The notes under the pieces were generated by a model. That model searched no databases, was not told the DNA's origin, and saw only the letters and a program-made list of their open reading frames with translations. 64,000 nucleotides of DNA from Progne subis subis (Eukaryota; Chordata; Aves; Passeriformes; Hirundinidae). Shown piece by piece: positions 36,345 through 48,065 of the stretch. Within the stretch, counting starts at the first letter, position 1. Each line of letters opens with the position of its first letter. The translations under genes and the position numbers were made by a program. The stretch lies in NCBI GenBank assembly GCA_022316685.1, contig JAKJHU010000084.1, positions 1,249,001-1,313,000 on the forward strand, in the 5' to 3' direction.

Positions 36345-37326
36345 CAAATATTCAGCACCAAACCAGTGCTGTAGAGATAAAGAAAAACCACTAAGCAAAT
36401 GAAGTAACAACCATCAAAAACCCCCAAACAGCAGCAACAATTTACAAAACAGAATAGAAAGTCAAAAAGCATGGAAAAAAGGCCTTTCTCTCCCCTCTTC
36501 TTTTTTGCACTCTCCATAAGCAGTCAAAATATTTTCCAGCATATTATGAAAGTCTTTTGGGACAAGATGATGGAAATCCCCTAATTTCATATTTTCTCTT
36601 TGCTTCTCATTCTACTATGTCTGCATAGAAATTTGGCATTTTCAACACCAAGTGCCAAAATAATCATGACCTCAAGGGGCGTTACTGGTGTGGCCCTCGA
36701 GGTGCTGCTGGCCCTGTAAATCTTCACTGGCCAAAATATCCTTTCAGTTACCTCTGAAGATTGCAACAGTCCCTCACATGGCTGTGAAGATCCAAACACT
36801 TTCCACAGTTCTTCTGGACATTTTCTGTTGCCCTCTTTTCCTCATTCGACAGTTTCCCATGCCCTGCCCAGTGGTTTCCTACCCCCTGCCTGGTCAGCTC
36901 AGCTGAGAGCAGGACCTACAGGAATTACTTCTACCTGACAATTGTATTCAGGAACCATTTGGTGAAAAAATTTGTAGGACTGCCTCAAGAACCTATTCCT
37001 GTTAAAGGCTGAAAAAACCCCACCTCCTGGTTTCTCCATTGGGATTAACTTAATTACTGTGTTCTCAACACGGTTTAGTTTGGAGGAAAAAAAAAATTCT
37101 TATTTTCACTGGGAATGCAGCTAAAACAAGTAGATGGGGAGAAAGGTCTCAGTTCTGGACATTCAGTCCACATATTCTGGATCTAACATAAGCATCGCTG
37201 CCAGGAACAGAAGTAGTTCAGTGTTATTTAGCCTCTAACCCAGACAGTCTTTGTCTTTATGAATGGTTCTCTTACACCTCCTCCCAAGGTACAGCTTTGA
37301 GCTCCAGTTCCCTGTGACAGTGACAG
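35986..37326. other. Unique sequence with a long poly(A)
   Basis: No gene was recognised. The 37-nt A tract is listed separately. Confidence 0.5.
36305..36341. repeat. Poly(A), 37 nt
   Basis: The longest uninterrupted homopolymer in the window. No retrogene body is recognisable upstream on either reading. Confidence 0.95.
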
Positions 37327-37591
37327 CACCCAGGGAATGGTTGGAGCTGTGCCAGGGCAGGGTCAGGCTGGAGATCAGGGAAAGGTTCTTCTCCCAGAGG
37401 GCGGTGGGCACTGCCCAGGCTCCCAGGGAATGGGCACAGCCCCAAGGCTGCCAGAGCTCCAGGAGTGTTTGGACAATGCTCCCAGGGATGTACAGGGTGG
37501 GATTGCTGGGGTGTATGGGCAAGGCCTGGAGTTGGACTGATGATCCTTGGAGTCCCATCCCGCTCTGGATATTGTGTGATTCCATGATTCA
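37327..37591 (+). mobile_element. CR1 3' end, type C (plus)
   Basis: Shows 'cccagggaatggttggagct', 'gtgccagggcagggtcaggc', 'agggaaaggttcttctccca', 'aatgggcacagccccaagg' and 'ggagttggactgatgatcct', then a 'gattccatgattc' tail. Confidence 0.94.
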
Positions 37592-39591
37592 GATTTCAGC
37601 TGGTGAATGCATAAAACCCACCCCACTGATGGGTTACCAATATGGGCACAATTAGCAAGGAGCAGAAACTCTGCCAACAGGACAATCAGGGCTTCAAAAT
37701 AAACCCAATATTTATTGTCTGACACACGAAAGACTGGCCAAGGACTCTCAGGTCCTGGTGTTGCCATCCTCCAGCAAAATCCTGGACAGCCTCAAGAATC
37801 TGAACTGAGCATCCAGCAGCTCCTGGTCTCTACTGGTTTCCCTGGTTTTGCCCCAAAAATCACTGAATCCCTCTTCATGTTGGTGATTTCCCTCTTGAAT
37901 CCTTCAGCTACTGCCATTCCCCACTTCACTGTGAGACCTCTCACTGCAATTTCACCTCTCTCCTATTCCTGCAGGTTTCCCAGCTCTGGCTCTCAGCTCA
38001 GCAATTTTCTCAGCAGCCTGAGCCAAGGTCAAGCACCAGAGCAGAGCTCTGTGTCCTTGTCTTTGTGTCCCTCCTGCAGGGAGAAAGTTTTGGCAGAATT
38101 CACCCAGTGAGTCACAGTTTTACTTCAGCAAGAGGCAGAGTAAGAAGCACCACGGGGAAAGGTGGACAGAAGCCATATTGTTGGAGAAGTCAGAATATAA
38201 ATCAAAATTATTGCACCTAAATAGCCCAAGGAAATATACTGTAACTGTAAAGGCAAATGACTGAGAAAGTCAAATGAGATGCTAAATGCATGCAAATGTT
38301 TACTTGAACATTAACTAGAAAAATCTTGCCCCAGGTTACACTTTAAAAAAAACAACTTAGTCCTAAAATATCATTACCCAGATCTAATTTTTTGCTCGCA
38401 TTATGACCATGATGATTCTGAAGGTACTTAGTAAAGAAAAAAAAAAAAAAAAAGTTTGTATTGCACTCTTATTCTGAATAAGTAAAAATAGATCACTGGC
38501 ATGAGCCTTTTTAGAAGGGTTGGGATGCCAGTCTAGAAATTTTGAAAATGAGAAACCAGTCCTGGTACTTGGACTTCAAGATCAGACTTTTCTCATTTCT
38601 TTAGGGAAGTTAAATCTCTGCCATGTATTTGGATACTAATATTATCCCTTCAAGCAAATAAGTTCTAGTGACAGTAAATAAAACACTACCTCAATTTCAC
38701 AACATTTTTTAAAACTTTCTTAAGACTTTGGTTTTAACTGATAACGGTATGTTTGCATTGGGTTTGTTTTCACTATATTTTGTATCATGTTTTCACTGCT
38801 CAACAGGGAATTATGGAAATTTTGCAGCAGAAAAAGATCCAAACTCTCAAAGATGCCCTGTAACCAAGCTGAGGACACAAGATTACAAGATAAATGACAA
38901 TTTAACAGTAGCCTGCGAAAGAATAATGAATATTTATTTTCTCTGCATAGATTAATCTGACTGAGATGAATGGAGTGACTGATGTGCAGTGACTGGTCTG
39001 TACCCCAGGTTAAAAGAGCCAGGCAAGGAAATTCTTTGCCTCAAGGAGGAGTAGGATTCATAAGGATGACTGTCAAGGGTGGCTGAAGTTATGTATCCTA
39101 ATTTCCAACCTCATCCATGCATATGAACTCCTTATTTGCAGGGATGGAGCACTCCTGAGCCTGCAAGAGCTGATCCTTGAATATCAACCAGCTTTCTTGG
39201 GCCCTTCCTCCTTCCTGGGCCTTTTCCCATTTGTGAACAGATCAGAGTCTGCTCTCCTGAAACACAGGGTTCTAATTCTTCTTTGCTCTTTTGTCCCTCT
39301 CTTCCAGATCCTCAACTCCTTCCAGAACTCCAGAGAGGGTGTTTGAAACTAGGAGAGAGAGGAAAGAACAAGCATAACATATTCAACTTGGAAAAAAAAC
39401 AAACAAAAACCCTCCATAATTTCTCCTTCATAAATTTTTGAAAGGTCATTCACCAGTAGCAATTATGGGAGTTTAACCTGTTGACCAATGGATATAGTTG
39501 GGAAAATATTTTTCCAAGTAGGTTTCCTTTTCCACTTCCTTTTTCACCTGATGACTGAACCCCTGCTTTGGTATCAAGAGATACTTTAGTC
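37592..39591. other. Unique sequence
   Basis: No gene was recognised. A 131-codon plus frame (37715-38110) has no recognisable domain. A 17-nt A run lies at 38437-38453. Confidence 0.5.
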
Positions 39592-39760
39592 ATGAAATCA
39601 TTAAGGTTGGAAAAGCCCTCTAAAATCATTAAGGCAAATAATTCCAGCACTGCCAAGTCACATCCCCAAGTGTCACATCCACATGCATTTTAACACTTCC
39701 AGGGACGGTGGTTCCATCTCCTGAGCCCTAGTGCCATGCTCACTCATCCTTTATTCCTGC
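39592..39760 (-). mobile_element. CR1 3' fragment (minus), old
   Basis: The plus strand shows 'tcattaaggttggaaaagcc', 'agcactgccaagtcacatcc' and 'cacttccagggacggtgg'. It is diverged, and the right end is unclear. Confidence 0.78.
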
Positions 39761-40908
39761 TGCTGTTGGACTTTTGAGCTTTATTTAAAGAGGGACTGAA
39801 GTGACTCCAACTCTGACCTGTTCCCACAAAACATTCTAACAGTTCTACATCCTCAGTGAGTCTCCTCATCTCCATCCCGAAGCCCCGTATGGGAAAACAT
39901 CTCCTTTTCCTGCCTATTCTGTTTGTTTGAGGAGAAAAGGGAGCAGAAAACTAAAGCCAGTGAAGTTGTAGCCTTAAATAATTTACAAGGTGGGCATGGA
40001 AGCTGCTTATTTTTCAATCAGAAATTTGAAGCACTTCCCTCACTAGGGAGGGGAAAAAAAGCAATTTTTGGTGCTCTGAAATTCCACCTGAATTCACCCT
40101 TGCTTTGTTTTTATGGCCCTCTGAAAAATGACTCCAAGAGAGCAGAGAGATAGGGGGTTACTTTTATGGTTTTTGATATATCCAAAGTGACACGGATGGT
40201 ATGTGGCAGAACTGTGATTAGAATGAAGAGTTCGTGAGACAGGGTCATCATAAAGTATTTATAACCGCAAGTTGTATATTTTCCCTGTCAGGGAACAATG
40301 GATGGGGAAGCAGTAAAGCTGAATTAAGTTAAAAATATGAAATGCCAGTTGGTGTTGAGAGTCCTTGATGCTGCTTGAATAAACAAAGGAAGGACAAAAG
40401 TGTTTGAGAAGAAAATATCATAGTCCCACTGACTGGTGAATTTATTCTGAATTAAAAATTGCACATTTTGACCTATATTTTTCTGGTGGTTCAGATAATC
40501 ACCCTCTGAGCCTTAGGTCCCACAGGCTAAACAAGTATTTTACTGAAGAAAAACCCAGATGTTGGGAGGGAGAAAAGTGAACACAAACTTTAAATGCTCC
40601 GTGAAATATTCCTGTGCATAAAAAATTAGGAAGAGTAAATGAAAAATCATGATGGAAATGACTTAAGCATTGGAGCAAATAGCCCTGCAAGATCTTAAAA
40701 TATTTTACTATTTCAAGGCTAGGCAGCCACACAGTAATTAAAAGTAAATATAGTGCATTAAATAATAATTCTGCAGTGCATTCTTGCACTCTTTAGATTG
40801 TAATTACTGGAACTGCAACATATGCTGTAGTATCTCAAATAATCGGGATAATGGCCTTAGTTACTCTCTTACCCATTTTTAAAGCTGCTCCTGTGAGACA
40901 TGGAGACT

Positions 40909-40951
<43 letters not shown>

Positions 40952-42430
40952 TTTTTTTATTTTTATTTTTCCCCCCCCCACCCCCCCCCCAGGGAAAGAG
41001 TATGTTTTAAAATGCGAGTTTAACCAAACTTCTTTTGCTGAAGGGAATTAAGTTCTCTTTCCATAAGAGTTTCCCCAATTTCACTCACTAACCTCTCTCC
41101 CTGAAATTGCAGAGGGCATGGGCACATAAACAGGTTAAAAACACAATAAGACATGGATCTAGGAGAATACAGAGATTGTCAATTTAATTACCTTGAAATA
41201 TCTATTTTAACAGCTCCATTCCTATGGAACATGTGTTGCTCATTGCTTGCTATGGTTTGGAATAAATGCCTTTGAGTCTGTACATCAATTGGACATTTCA
41301 AACTTCCCAGAACAATTCAGGATTTTCCCAAATTATTTTTAATTGAATATTTTTATAATCAAGAATTATATGCTCATATTGATCATGCTTCTGCATAATT
41401 TTGCATATTACTTTTACTGAATATATAATATTTTCAGAATATATTTTTAATAATCCATATTTGGAAATATTGAGTAGGTTGAAGATATTTGCTGGCTCAC
41501 AAAAAGAGTCACTCACTCTGTAGCAAAATTTGAAGGAGAAATGAGGTAAAGCTGTTTGGTGATTTCTAATGAATATTCAGATTACTTTCAAAATATGTAA
41601 ATCAGCAACCACAAAGCAGAAATACGGTATAATATCACAAATACACCATCAGATATTATTGTACTGACACTCCAGTTGTCACTTCTTACAGGCTAAAAAT
41701 GACAGTTTTGATTAAAAGCTCTTATCTAATACAGTTCAGGGGAAACACGGAGGATGGCAAACCTTTGAGCACTGTGTTAGAGGGAGTCAGGAATAAGTGA
41801 CACAGCTTCCTCCAAAGTGATTAGTGGAAGATCTGGAATTACACTGTGAATATACTCCAGGTTTAATTGCAATTATTTGATTATACTACCAGGTATTAGA
41901 TAATGTCCTTAGTTGGGAAATACGTGTGCTTCAGACAAACTGAGTATTTTAACAGCGATAAATTCATTAACAAGGGCAAAACTGCAGTGAAATTAATTAC
42001 ATCCTGAACTTGTCAGGGATCTCTGCTCATATTCCCTAAAATGTTTTGTCTTCTGACTTAATTTTCTTGGAAAAAATGGAGTCACTGGAGAGGGAAGCTG
42101 TCATGGGCAAGCAGAGAAAAATGCTGAAAGAGAGCACACAAGAGAAAGATTTTAGTCTTTATACTGTCACCAAGCAAGTAATTTCATCCTTAATTTTATC
42201 TTCCTGTCCTTTTTTCCTCTTAGATCCGTCCACCCCTCTCTTGCCTGTTTAGACTCTTTGGAGCTGGGAGTACCTCTTTGAACTGTGAAATTCACCTGAG
42301 ACCTGCCCCTTGCTACAGAATTTTGCCTTGCCTTGACGCCCAAAATTGAGAAGCTGTGTCCGCAAGAATGCTCAGAATCCTGTTTCATCAAATTTGCCAG
42401 AAGTCTCTCTTTCAGGAGTGCTTTACCAGA
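39761..42430. other. AT-rich unique sequence
   Basis: No gene was recognised apart from the simple repeat at 40913-40990, annotated separately. Confidence 0.55.
40913..40990. repeat. Poly(T) then poly(C) pyrimidine tract
   Basis: T34 (40913-40946), T-rich sequence with a few A, then C9-A-C10 (40971-40990). The minus strand carries G10-T-G9, capable of G-quadruplex pairing. It is followed by 'aggg', giving an acceptor-like look without an exon. Confidence 0.95.
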
Positions 42431-42474
42431 AATATAAAATATATATATATATATAATATATATAAATATATATT
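42431..42474. repeat. (TA)n-rich microsatellite
   Basis: Imperfect TA dinucleotide repeat, immediately left of the nested LTR complex. Confidence 0.92.
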
Positions 42475-42479
42475 TCCTT

Positions 42480-42762
42480 TACTTTGACTTCCATTGGTTT
42501 CCCTGCCAGTGCTGCTCCTGAAGCTCATTGCCTTCCTCTTGCATTCCCAAGAGGATGCCTTCCTTTTTGGGAGCACAGATCCACACTTCTCCAGCAGTCA
42601 TGGGGCCAGATCTTCCAGCTGCCTCTCAATGTCCGCGGAAAAGACCCATGATGGATTCCTATGCGGTCAGGCAGGAGCTTCTCTGTGTGTGTTGTTTCAA
42701 AAGACAGGCGTCTGCTAAGGAAGGCAGGACTCTCCCGTGGAATGGAGAATGTAAACCCCCTC
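42480..42762 (-). mobile_element. LTR element C, 3' part (minus), split by LTR B
   Basis: On the minus strand this continues element C beyond the insertion: removing LTR B and one copy of 'cccctc' joins it smoothly to 43155 onward. On the plus strand it reads 'cgtggaatggagaatgtaaa' up to the insertion. I recall this as part of a passerine ERV LTR. The outer (left) boundary near 42480 is a guess. Confidence 0.55.
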
Positions 42763-43148
42763 TGTTACCCTGGTTTTTCTGAGATTTTATTAGCCTTTTG
42801 AATTTCATAAATGGAGTCAGATCTTTTAGTTACTGTAGAATATTAGAGCAGTTTTCTACCTTTTCCCACAGATGTAACATAAACAAATCCTTTGTTTTTC
42901 ATTCTCTGTCCTTTGTTTGCGTATTTCTAACCTGAAAACAACTGTAACTGACAATTGGTCTGGCCACTGAGGCTGAGGGGTGGAAACCCCAAAAAGCCAA
43001 TCTTCTGCCAGACCCACAAATGTATAAAAAGTAAAGAATAAACAAAGGGGCCTCTCTTCTCTCTGCTCTCTCAGCTGGGAGCTGGATTGGAAGAACCTCT
43101 GCGCAAATCTCGTGTCTGCGTGTGATTGCTTTGTGTGTCTCAGTGACA
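42763..43148 (+). mobile_element. Solo LTR B (ERVK-like), 386 bp, sibling of LTR A
   Basis: Begins 'tgttaccctgg' and ends 'gtgaca'. A perfect 6-bp target duplication, 'cccctc', lies at 42757-42762 and 43149-43154. It aligns by eye end to end with the LTR at 20278-20665. A 118-nt block (42803-42920) is identical, while the 3' third differs at many positions. It is a clean solo LTR inserted into minus-strand element C. Confidence 0.95.
43023..43042 (+). promoter_or_regulatory. LTR B TATA box and poly(A) signal
   Basis: TATAAAAA at 43023-43030 and AATAAA at 43037-43042, in the same order and spacing as in LTR A. Confidence 0.75.
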
Positions 43149-43659
43149 CCCCTCCCTCTGAATTATTATAATTTTGAAATCAAGGGGCTCTCGGGCAAAG
43201 ATATGGGAATAGGAATAACAGATCTTTACTAGGAAAATTAAAATTAAAATGCAGGAGTACAAAAGAAAACACTGACAGAGAATACAACATGACACCCTGT
43301 TGGTCAGGGTGCTGGTGGCAGTCCAGTTAAGTCCTTCTGGAGTGCCAGATGTGGTTCTGTTGAAAGCAATGATCCTGTAGAAGGGTGTCATTTTCGTCTG
43401 AAGGTCCAGTGGTGGTGAGATGGGTCCGGTTTTCCTCTGGGAATCCAGTGCACACAGGCTGTGCTGGTGTTCTGAATCTCAGCTTTTATCCAGGAAGGAA
43501 TGCTTGGCTCCTCCCACTGAGTGCAGCATCTCCCAGTGGGATGATGGAATTGTATCAGTCATGCAGTGAGACTCAATGGCCCATTAACAGAAGATATCCC
43601 CTGCAGGGAGGATGGGTGCAGGAAGAGATAAAAAAACACTGCCCCACCTGGTTTTAACA
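43149..43659 (-). mobile_element. LTR element C, 5' part (minus)
   Basis: On the minus strand it starts 'tgttaaaaccaggtggggc' (at 43659) and carries a TATA-like 'ggataaaagc' (complement of 43481-43490) and a variant poly(A) signal AGTAAA (complement of 43225-43230). It resembles passerine ERV LTRs from memory. The frames in it (up to ~90 codons) are not retroviral genes. Its 3' continuation lies left of LTR B. Confidence 0.65.
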
Positions 43660-44076
43660 GATGGTGATAGAATACATACTGCTGGTTACATCCTGCATTG
43701 CAACCAAAGACTGTGTTTGGCACAGGCTCTTGCTGTTTCATGCACTCTTTTCTATAAAACATCTTGAAATGCTCTTAGAGCTTCCTCTGAACTCTGTCCT
43801 CAGCAGCCAGGATTTCCCTGAGGAGTTTGGCATAAGCCCTCCTCATACCCTTTAAAGCTGTTTATAGGAATAACTGGCAGTGTTCCGGCTGGTGAAACCA
43901 TGTTCCTGGAAGACTCTGGTGCTGTAACTGGAATTTTGCTGCTCATTGCTGGAGGTGTGGGGTTACAGGCATTGAGCAGTTTTACGGGTAACAGGTTATT
44001 TAATTCACTAATCACAGCAGCAGTACCTGAGCCAGCAAAAATTTCCCATGGAAGTCAAAGATCTTATTTTGGAGCC
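43660..44076 (-). other. Possible ERV internal remnant or flank of element C
   Basis: Unrecognised sequence between element C and a minus CR1. It would be the 3' internal region if C is a proviral 3' LTR, but no polypurine tract precedes 43659, so it may simply be flanking DNA. A 13-bp inverted match links 42482-42494 and 44048-44060. Confidence 0.3.
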
Positions 44077-44470
44077 CACAGAATCCTTAAGGTTGGAAAA
44101 GACCTTCAGGATCACCGAATCCAAGTCATGCCTTTTGCCTACCTTGTCCCCAGCCCAGAGCACTGAGTGCCACCTCCAGGCCTCCAAGTCCTGACCATGC
44201 TTTCCAGGAAGAAATTCCTCCTGGTGTCCAACCTGAGACTCCCCTGGCACAGTTTGAGACCATTTCCCTCTCCTCCTGTCCCTGTTCCCTGGGAGCAGAG
44301 CCCAACCCCCCGGCTGTCCCCTCCTGTCAGGGAGTAGTGCAGAGCCAGAAGGTCCCCCCTGAGCCTCCTTTTCTCCAGGCTGAGCCCCTTTCCCAGCTCC
44401 CTCAGCCTCTCCTTGTGCCCCAGACCCTTGCCCAGCTCTGTTCCCTTTCCCTGGATTAGCTCCAGCACAC
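44077..44470 (-). mobile_element. CR1 3' half, type B (minus)
   Basis: The plus strand shows 'agaatccttaaggttggaaa', 'ccagcccagagcactgagtg', 'ccctgttccctgggagcaga', 'tcctgtcagggagtagtgca', 'tttctccaggctgagcccct' and 'cccttgcccagctctgttcc'. The 159-codon minus frame over it is a repeat frame with Gly-rich translation, not a gene. Confidence 0.95.
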
Positions 44471-45850
44471 CAAATGTTAAACTCCATGACTTGTTTGTTT
44501 GGTGCTCAGTCAGACATCCAAAAATTAATATATTAAATAAAATAAATTCAGGCTACATTGAGATTAAACTTGAGATCTTGAGATCAATGCTAATGTGGTT
44601 TGAATTTGCATATTTTGTTTGCTTTATTTATTCAGCACTACAATGAAATCCTAATGGAATTTGCCCTTCAGAAGGGCGAATGCAGCAAACACTGATAGTG
44701 CAAAACTAGGATTCAAAGATGTTTCTTTTTTTTTTCTTGTTTATAACTACTTAGCTTTTAACAAGATATAATTGTATGATTATTAATATAGAAACTATTC
44801 ACTGTCACTTATAGCAACAATTTTCATTGTTTGCAACTGGCAGCACATTGTGCTGAAAGAAGATAACCTATTGATAGTGTTTTACTTCTGATTAATATTT
44901 TGTAATTAAAGAGATTTCTTTCTTAAAAAAATAAAACTTATTAAAAAACATGAATTCAGGGATATTCTGGAAAAGAAATATGCATTTGTATTTAAATTAA
45001 ATTTCATTATATATTTGAAAAGACAATATATACCTAAAATACCTACAAATCACAAGCACATAATTTATTAAAAAATACTGTTCTATTCAACCAAGAGGTG
45101 CAAATGTATTTTATATATAAAGTATAACAATCATCATAAATTTTCTGTAATTTGAATTAAATCAATTTTCTCTGTAATGAGCTTAGTTTCATAATATTAA
45201 TTAAATATTGGAACCAACACACCTTCTGCAAACACTGAAATGCTGACTAAACAACCAACAAGAGTAGTTACTTTCAGTGACTGCTTCCAGAAGAGATTTG
45301 TCTTATGCAAAAAATATTAATTTTGGTCAAACTTGGCCTGCAGGTCCACAAGAACTTCCATGTGAGATAGAGAATAAGAATCTCTTACCCAAAAGTGGGT
45401 GACAGGATCAGTCTCCAGGCACAACTTAGTCAGTGTATGGGTGTGTAGGAAAAAAAAAAAACAAAACCAAACATTAATTTAAAAAGTAACATTAATAAAA
45501 ATCAATAAACATCAATAATATTAGCAAGTTGTAATAAAATTAATAAAAACGTGTAATATTAACACCTCAATATAATATATTGGTTCATAGTCTGAACACT
45601 GCAGATAATTTGTGCTGGAAGAATCTACTGTGGATTTTCTCTCACTGAAAAATTATGTTGGTTTTCTTTTCCCTATAACTCTACCTTAAGCAAAAAAATC
45701 CCAAGAAATTGTATTTTTTGGGATGTCAAGAGGAAGAGCAAAGCAAGAGAAATCCTAATTTTTATTTCTTGTTTAACTTAAGTATATCACTGATTTTATA
45801 TACTTGAAAATAGTTCCAGAATTTTCCCTCTCTTTACAGAGTCCCAGTAA
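44471..45850. other. AT-rich unique sequence
   Basis: Very AT-rich from about 44700 to 45800. No repeat family or exon was recognised. Confidence 0.55.
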
Positions 45851-45903
45851 GGTCTGAGTTTGAATGGACCTTAAAGATCATCAGTTCCAACCTCCCTATT
45901 TGG
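45851..45903 (-). mobile_element. CR1 3' terminus fragment (minus)
   Basis: 'tgaatggaccttaaagatca' followed by 'tcagttccaacctcc' is a short, old CR1 end in reverse orientation. Confidence 0.6.
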
Positions 45904-46207
45904 AAATGTGGTTTTAGTTTCTACTAAACTTGGTCAAAAAATTACCCATATGTTTTGTGGTTTTTTTTTTTTTTTTTTTTGCATACAACTTTGTCTTTTG
46001 TACTTGCCTTTCTTGTGCTATTTTATTTTGAGGGCAAGAAGCATGCCCAGTTTTTTAAAGAATATTGATGGATTGTGAATACTTGAAGAAATTATGGTGA
46101 CAGACAACATTGTATTAAAGCCTTTTCTCTCTGCAAATGCCCTTGCCAAGAAAATAAAAGTCCTTATTGGCATAGTGCAGAAACTTGTGTCCTTCGCAAA
46201 ATGCTTT
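45904..46207. other. Unique sequence with T20
   Basis: A 20-nt T run at 45961-45980; otherwise nothing was recognised. Confidence 0.5.
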
Positions 46208-46286
46208 AGTGGGAATGGTAGGATTTGGTCAAATGTTGGACTTGATGATCTTGGAGGTCCTTCCCAGCCTTAATGGTTCTGTGAGT
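46208..46286 (+). mobile_element. CR1 3' terminus fragment (plus)
   Basis: 'ttggacttgatgatcttgga', then 'ggtccttcccagccttaatgg', and a 'ttctgtgagtt' tail match the end of an older CR1 type. Confidence 0.75.
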
Positions 46287-46603
46287 TAATTATTCATATT
46301 CCAGGTGGTGATGGGTACACAAGATGTGACGTTAATGATTCTAAACCTTCTTTTGATAGAAAGAAGCAAATTAAAACATGGAGCCATCACCTTTTGCAGG
46401 ATACTTTAAAAGAGCAATGAGAAATACAAACAGCAAAGACATGGAAATTTTGTGTAAGGTAAATGATTTATTTCTTGATATGTTTCTTTCGCTGGGTACA
46501 TTTGAGACATGAAACTCAGCTCTAAATGTCCCAATATCTTGTGGGTTCCTGAAATCAGTTATTCAGCCAAACTTCCTTTTGCTTTGTATAGAGATAATTA
46601 TCT

Positions 46604-46644
<41 letters not shown>

Positions 46645-47631
46645 TTCTCTCAGTGTATAAAACTTCAGAGAAAAGCATTTAAAACCCTTATATGAACTGC
46701 CATCCCTGAAAATAAGATTGCCTTCACCTCCGGAGTGGCATCTCCAATCCAGGGCTGTAGTTTTGGCTGTTTTGTTGGGAGGTTATCCCTGATAAAGGGT
46801 CCAGGCTCTTTAGTGCCTGCTAGAAATATTTATTTGCTGCTGCATTCTGATACATGAACGGGTTTCCAAAAGCTTTTATTACAACACTTCATTTACATAA
46901 ATTACATACTCAAAATAGCAAGTATATTTGGGCTTGTAGCAATTTGTAGAAGAAATGATGTGTTTTAATTATTGTTTTCAGCTTATTGTATGATATTTCT
47001 TTGAAGATTAGTTGACCTGGAAAAAGGAGGGAGGGATTGATCCCCTTTTTGATCTTCCATGAGCTGACTGAAGTCAAGGGGAAACCACTGTAGGGAGAGG
47101 GGAGCTTCTCCTTTCCTGCTCTTCCCCAAAGCTGGCAGGACAGGGCAATCCAAAGGAGATACTGCACCAGGCACATGGGAAGGCAGGAAACAGAACCTGG
47201 AAAGTCCAAAGTGAAGGAGGCCTCCAGAGAAGGCCTGTGAAGAATTCCGGGCTGGGGGTGTGCCTGGGAATCAGAACCTCCCCTGCAGATATGCATCAAG
47301 CAAACAGGAGACAATGATAAACCTTTTTTCACTCTTTTTTCATCAGAGTCTCTGGGCTTTATCTGGTTTATAACCAAAATTATTATTCTTTTGTTATTTT
47401 TGCTATTATTATTTTGTTATTATTTTGTTCTGCTACAATATGATTTTTTAAATTCTAGATTTTTCTGAGTCTTGGAGGGAATTAAAGGAAGCTACAGACA
47501 CAGGAACAAAGGAAGCTTGATGGTCTAGCAGAAGTCAGGGCCCTGTGTTTACTAAATATAGTGGTTGCATGTGGAAAGTGTCAAAGCAAACAAAGAAAAT
47601 CCTAATTTACTTGTCTGGTTATAAATGTTGA
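46287..47631. other. Unique sequence
   Basis: The longest non-repeat frame of the window (46910-47377 minus, 155 codons) is here. It has no recognisable domain, signal peptide or splice context, and an open frame of this size is not surprising in 64 kb, so no gene is called. Confidence 0.5.
46605..46646. repeat. (TA)n followed by poly(T)
   Basis: About eleven TA units then T20. Confidence 0.95.
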
Positions 47632-47884
47632 CAGAATCATGGAATATCCTGGATGGGAAGGGACACACCTGGATCATGGAGTCCAACCATGGCCAACAAT
47701 CCCACCCTGTACATACCTGGAAGCATTGTCCAAACACTCCTGGAGCTCTGGCAGCCCTGGGGCCGTGCCCATTCCCTGGGAGCCTGGGCAGTGCCCAGCA
47801 CCCTCTGGAGAAGAACCTTTCCCTCATCTCCAGCCTGATCCTGCCCTGGCACAGCTCCAGCCATTCCCTGGGTCCTGGCCCTGG
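47632..47884 (-). mobile_element. CR1 3' end, type C (minus)
   Basis: The plus strand shows 'cagaatcatggaatatcctg', 'cattgtccaaacactcctgg', 'gcccattccctgggagcctg' and 'gcacagctccagccattccc'. It is the same subtype as, and inverted relative to, the copy at 48703-48970. Confidence 0.95.
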
Positions 47885-48065
47885 TAACAGTTTTTGTAAC
47901 CCCAGGAATTCCCTGTCCAAGGGAGGAGTCTCCATGGGGACAGACCCAGAGGGCAGAGGCACCTCCAGGGTCACTTCAGCTGGCCAAGTTTCCCACAACA
48001 TTCCTCCTGCCAGAAACTGAATCCACATCACCTGGGATTCTCCCAGTCCCTACAGAGACAGACCA
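47885..48065. other. Unrecognised sequence beside CR1
   Basis: Moderately GC-rich and not matched to a repeat by eye. On the minus strand it follows the stop codon of the exon-like frame. Confidence 0.4.

Noticed and set aside
20278..43148. A single ~23-kb provirus bounded by LTRs A and B
   Set aside because: The LTRs are direct repeats but each has its own different target duplication, and the DNA between them holds CR1 copies, other LTRs and unique sequence, not retroviral genes.
44008..44487. 159-codon Gly-rich minus frame
   Set aside because: It lies in a type-B CR1 and matches the frame seen in other copies at 5.1 and 52.7 kb.
46910..47377. 155-codon minus frame, the longest outside repeats
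   Set aside because: No domain, signal or splice context recognised, and about one such frame is unsurprising in 64 kb of six-frame sequence. A homology search could overturn this.
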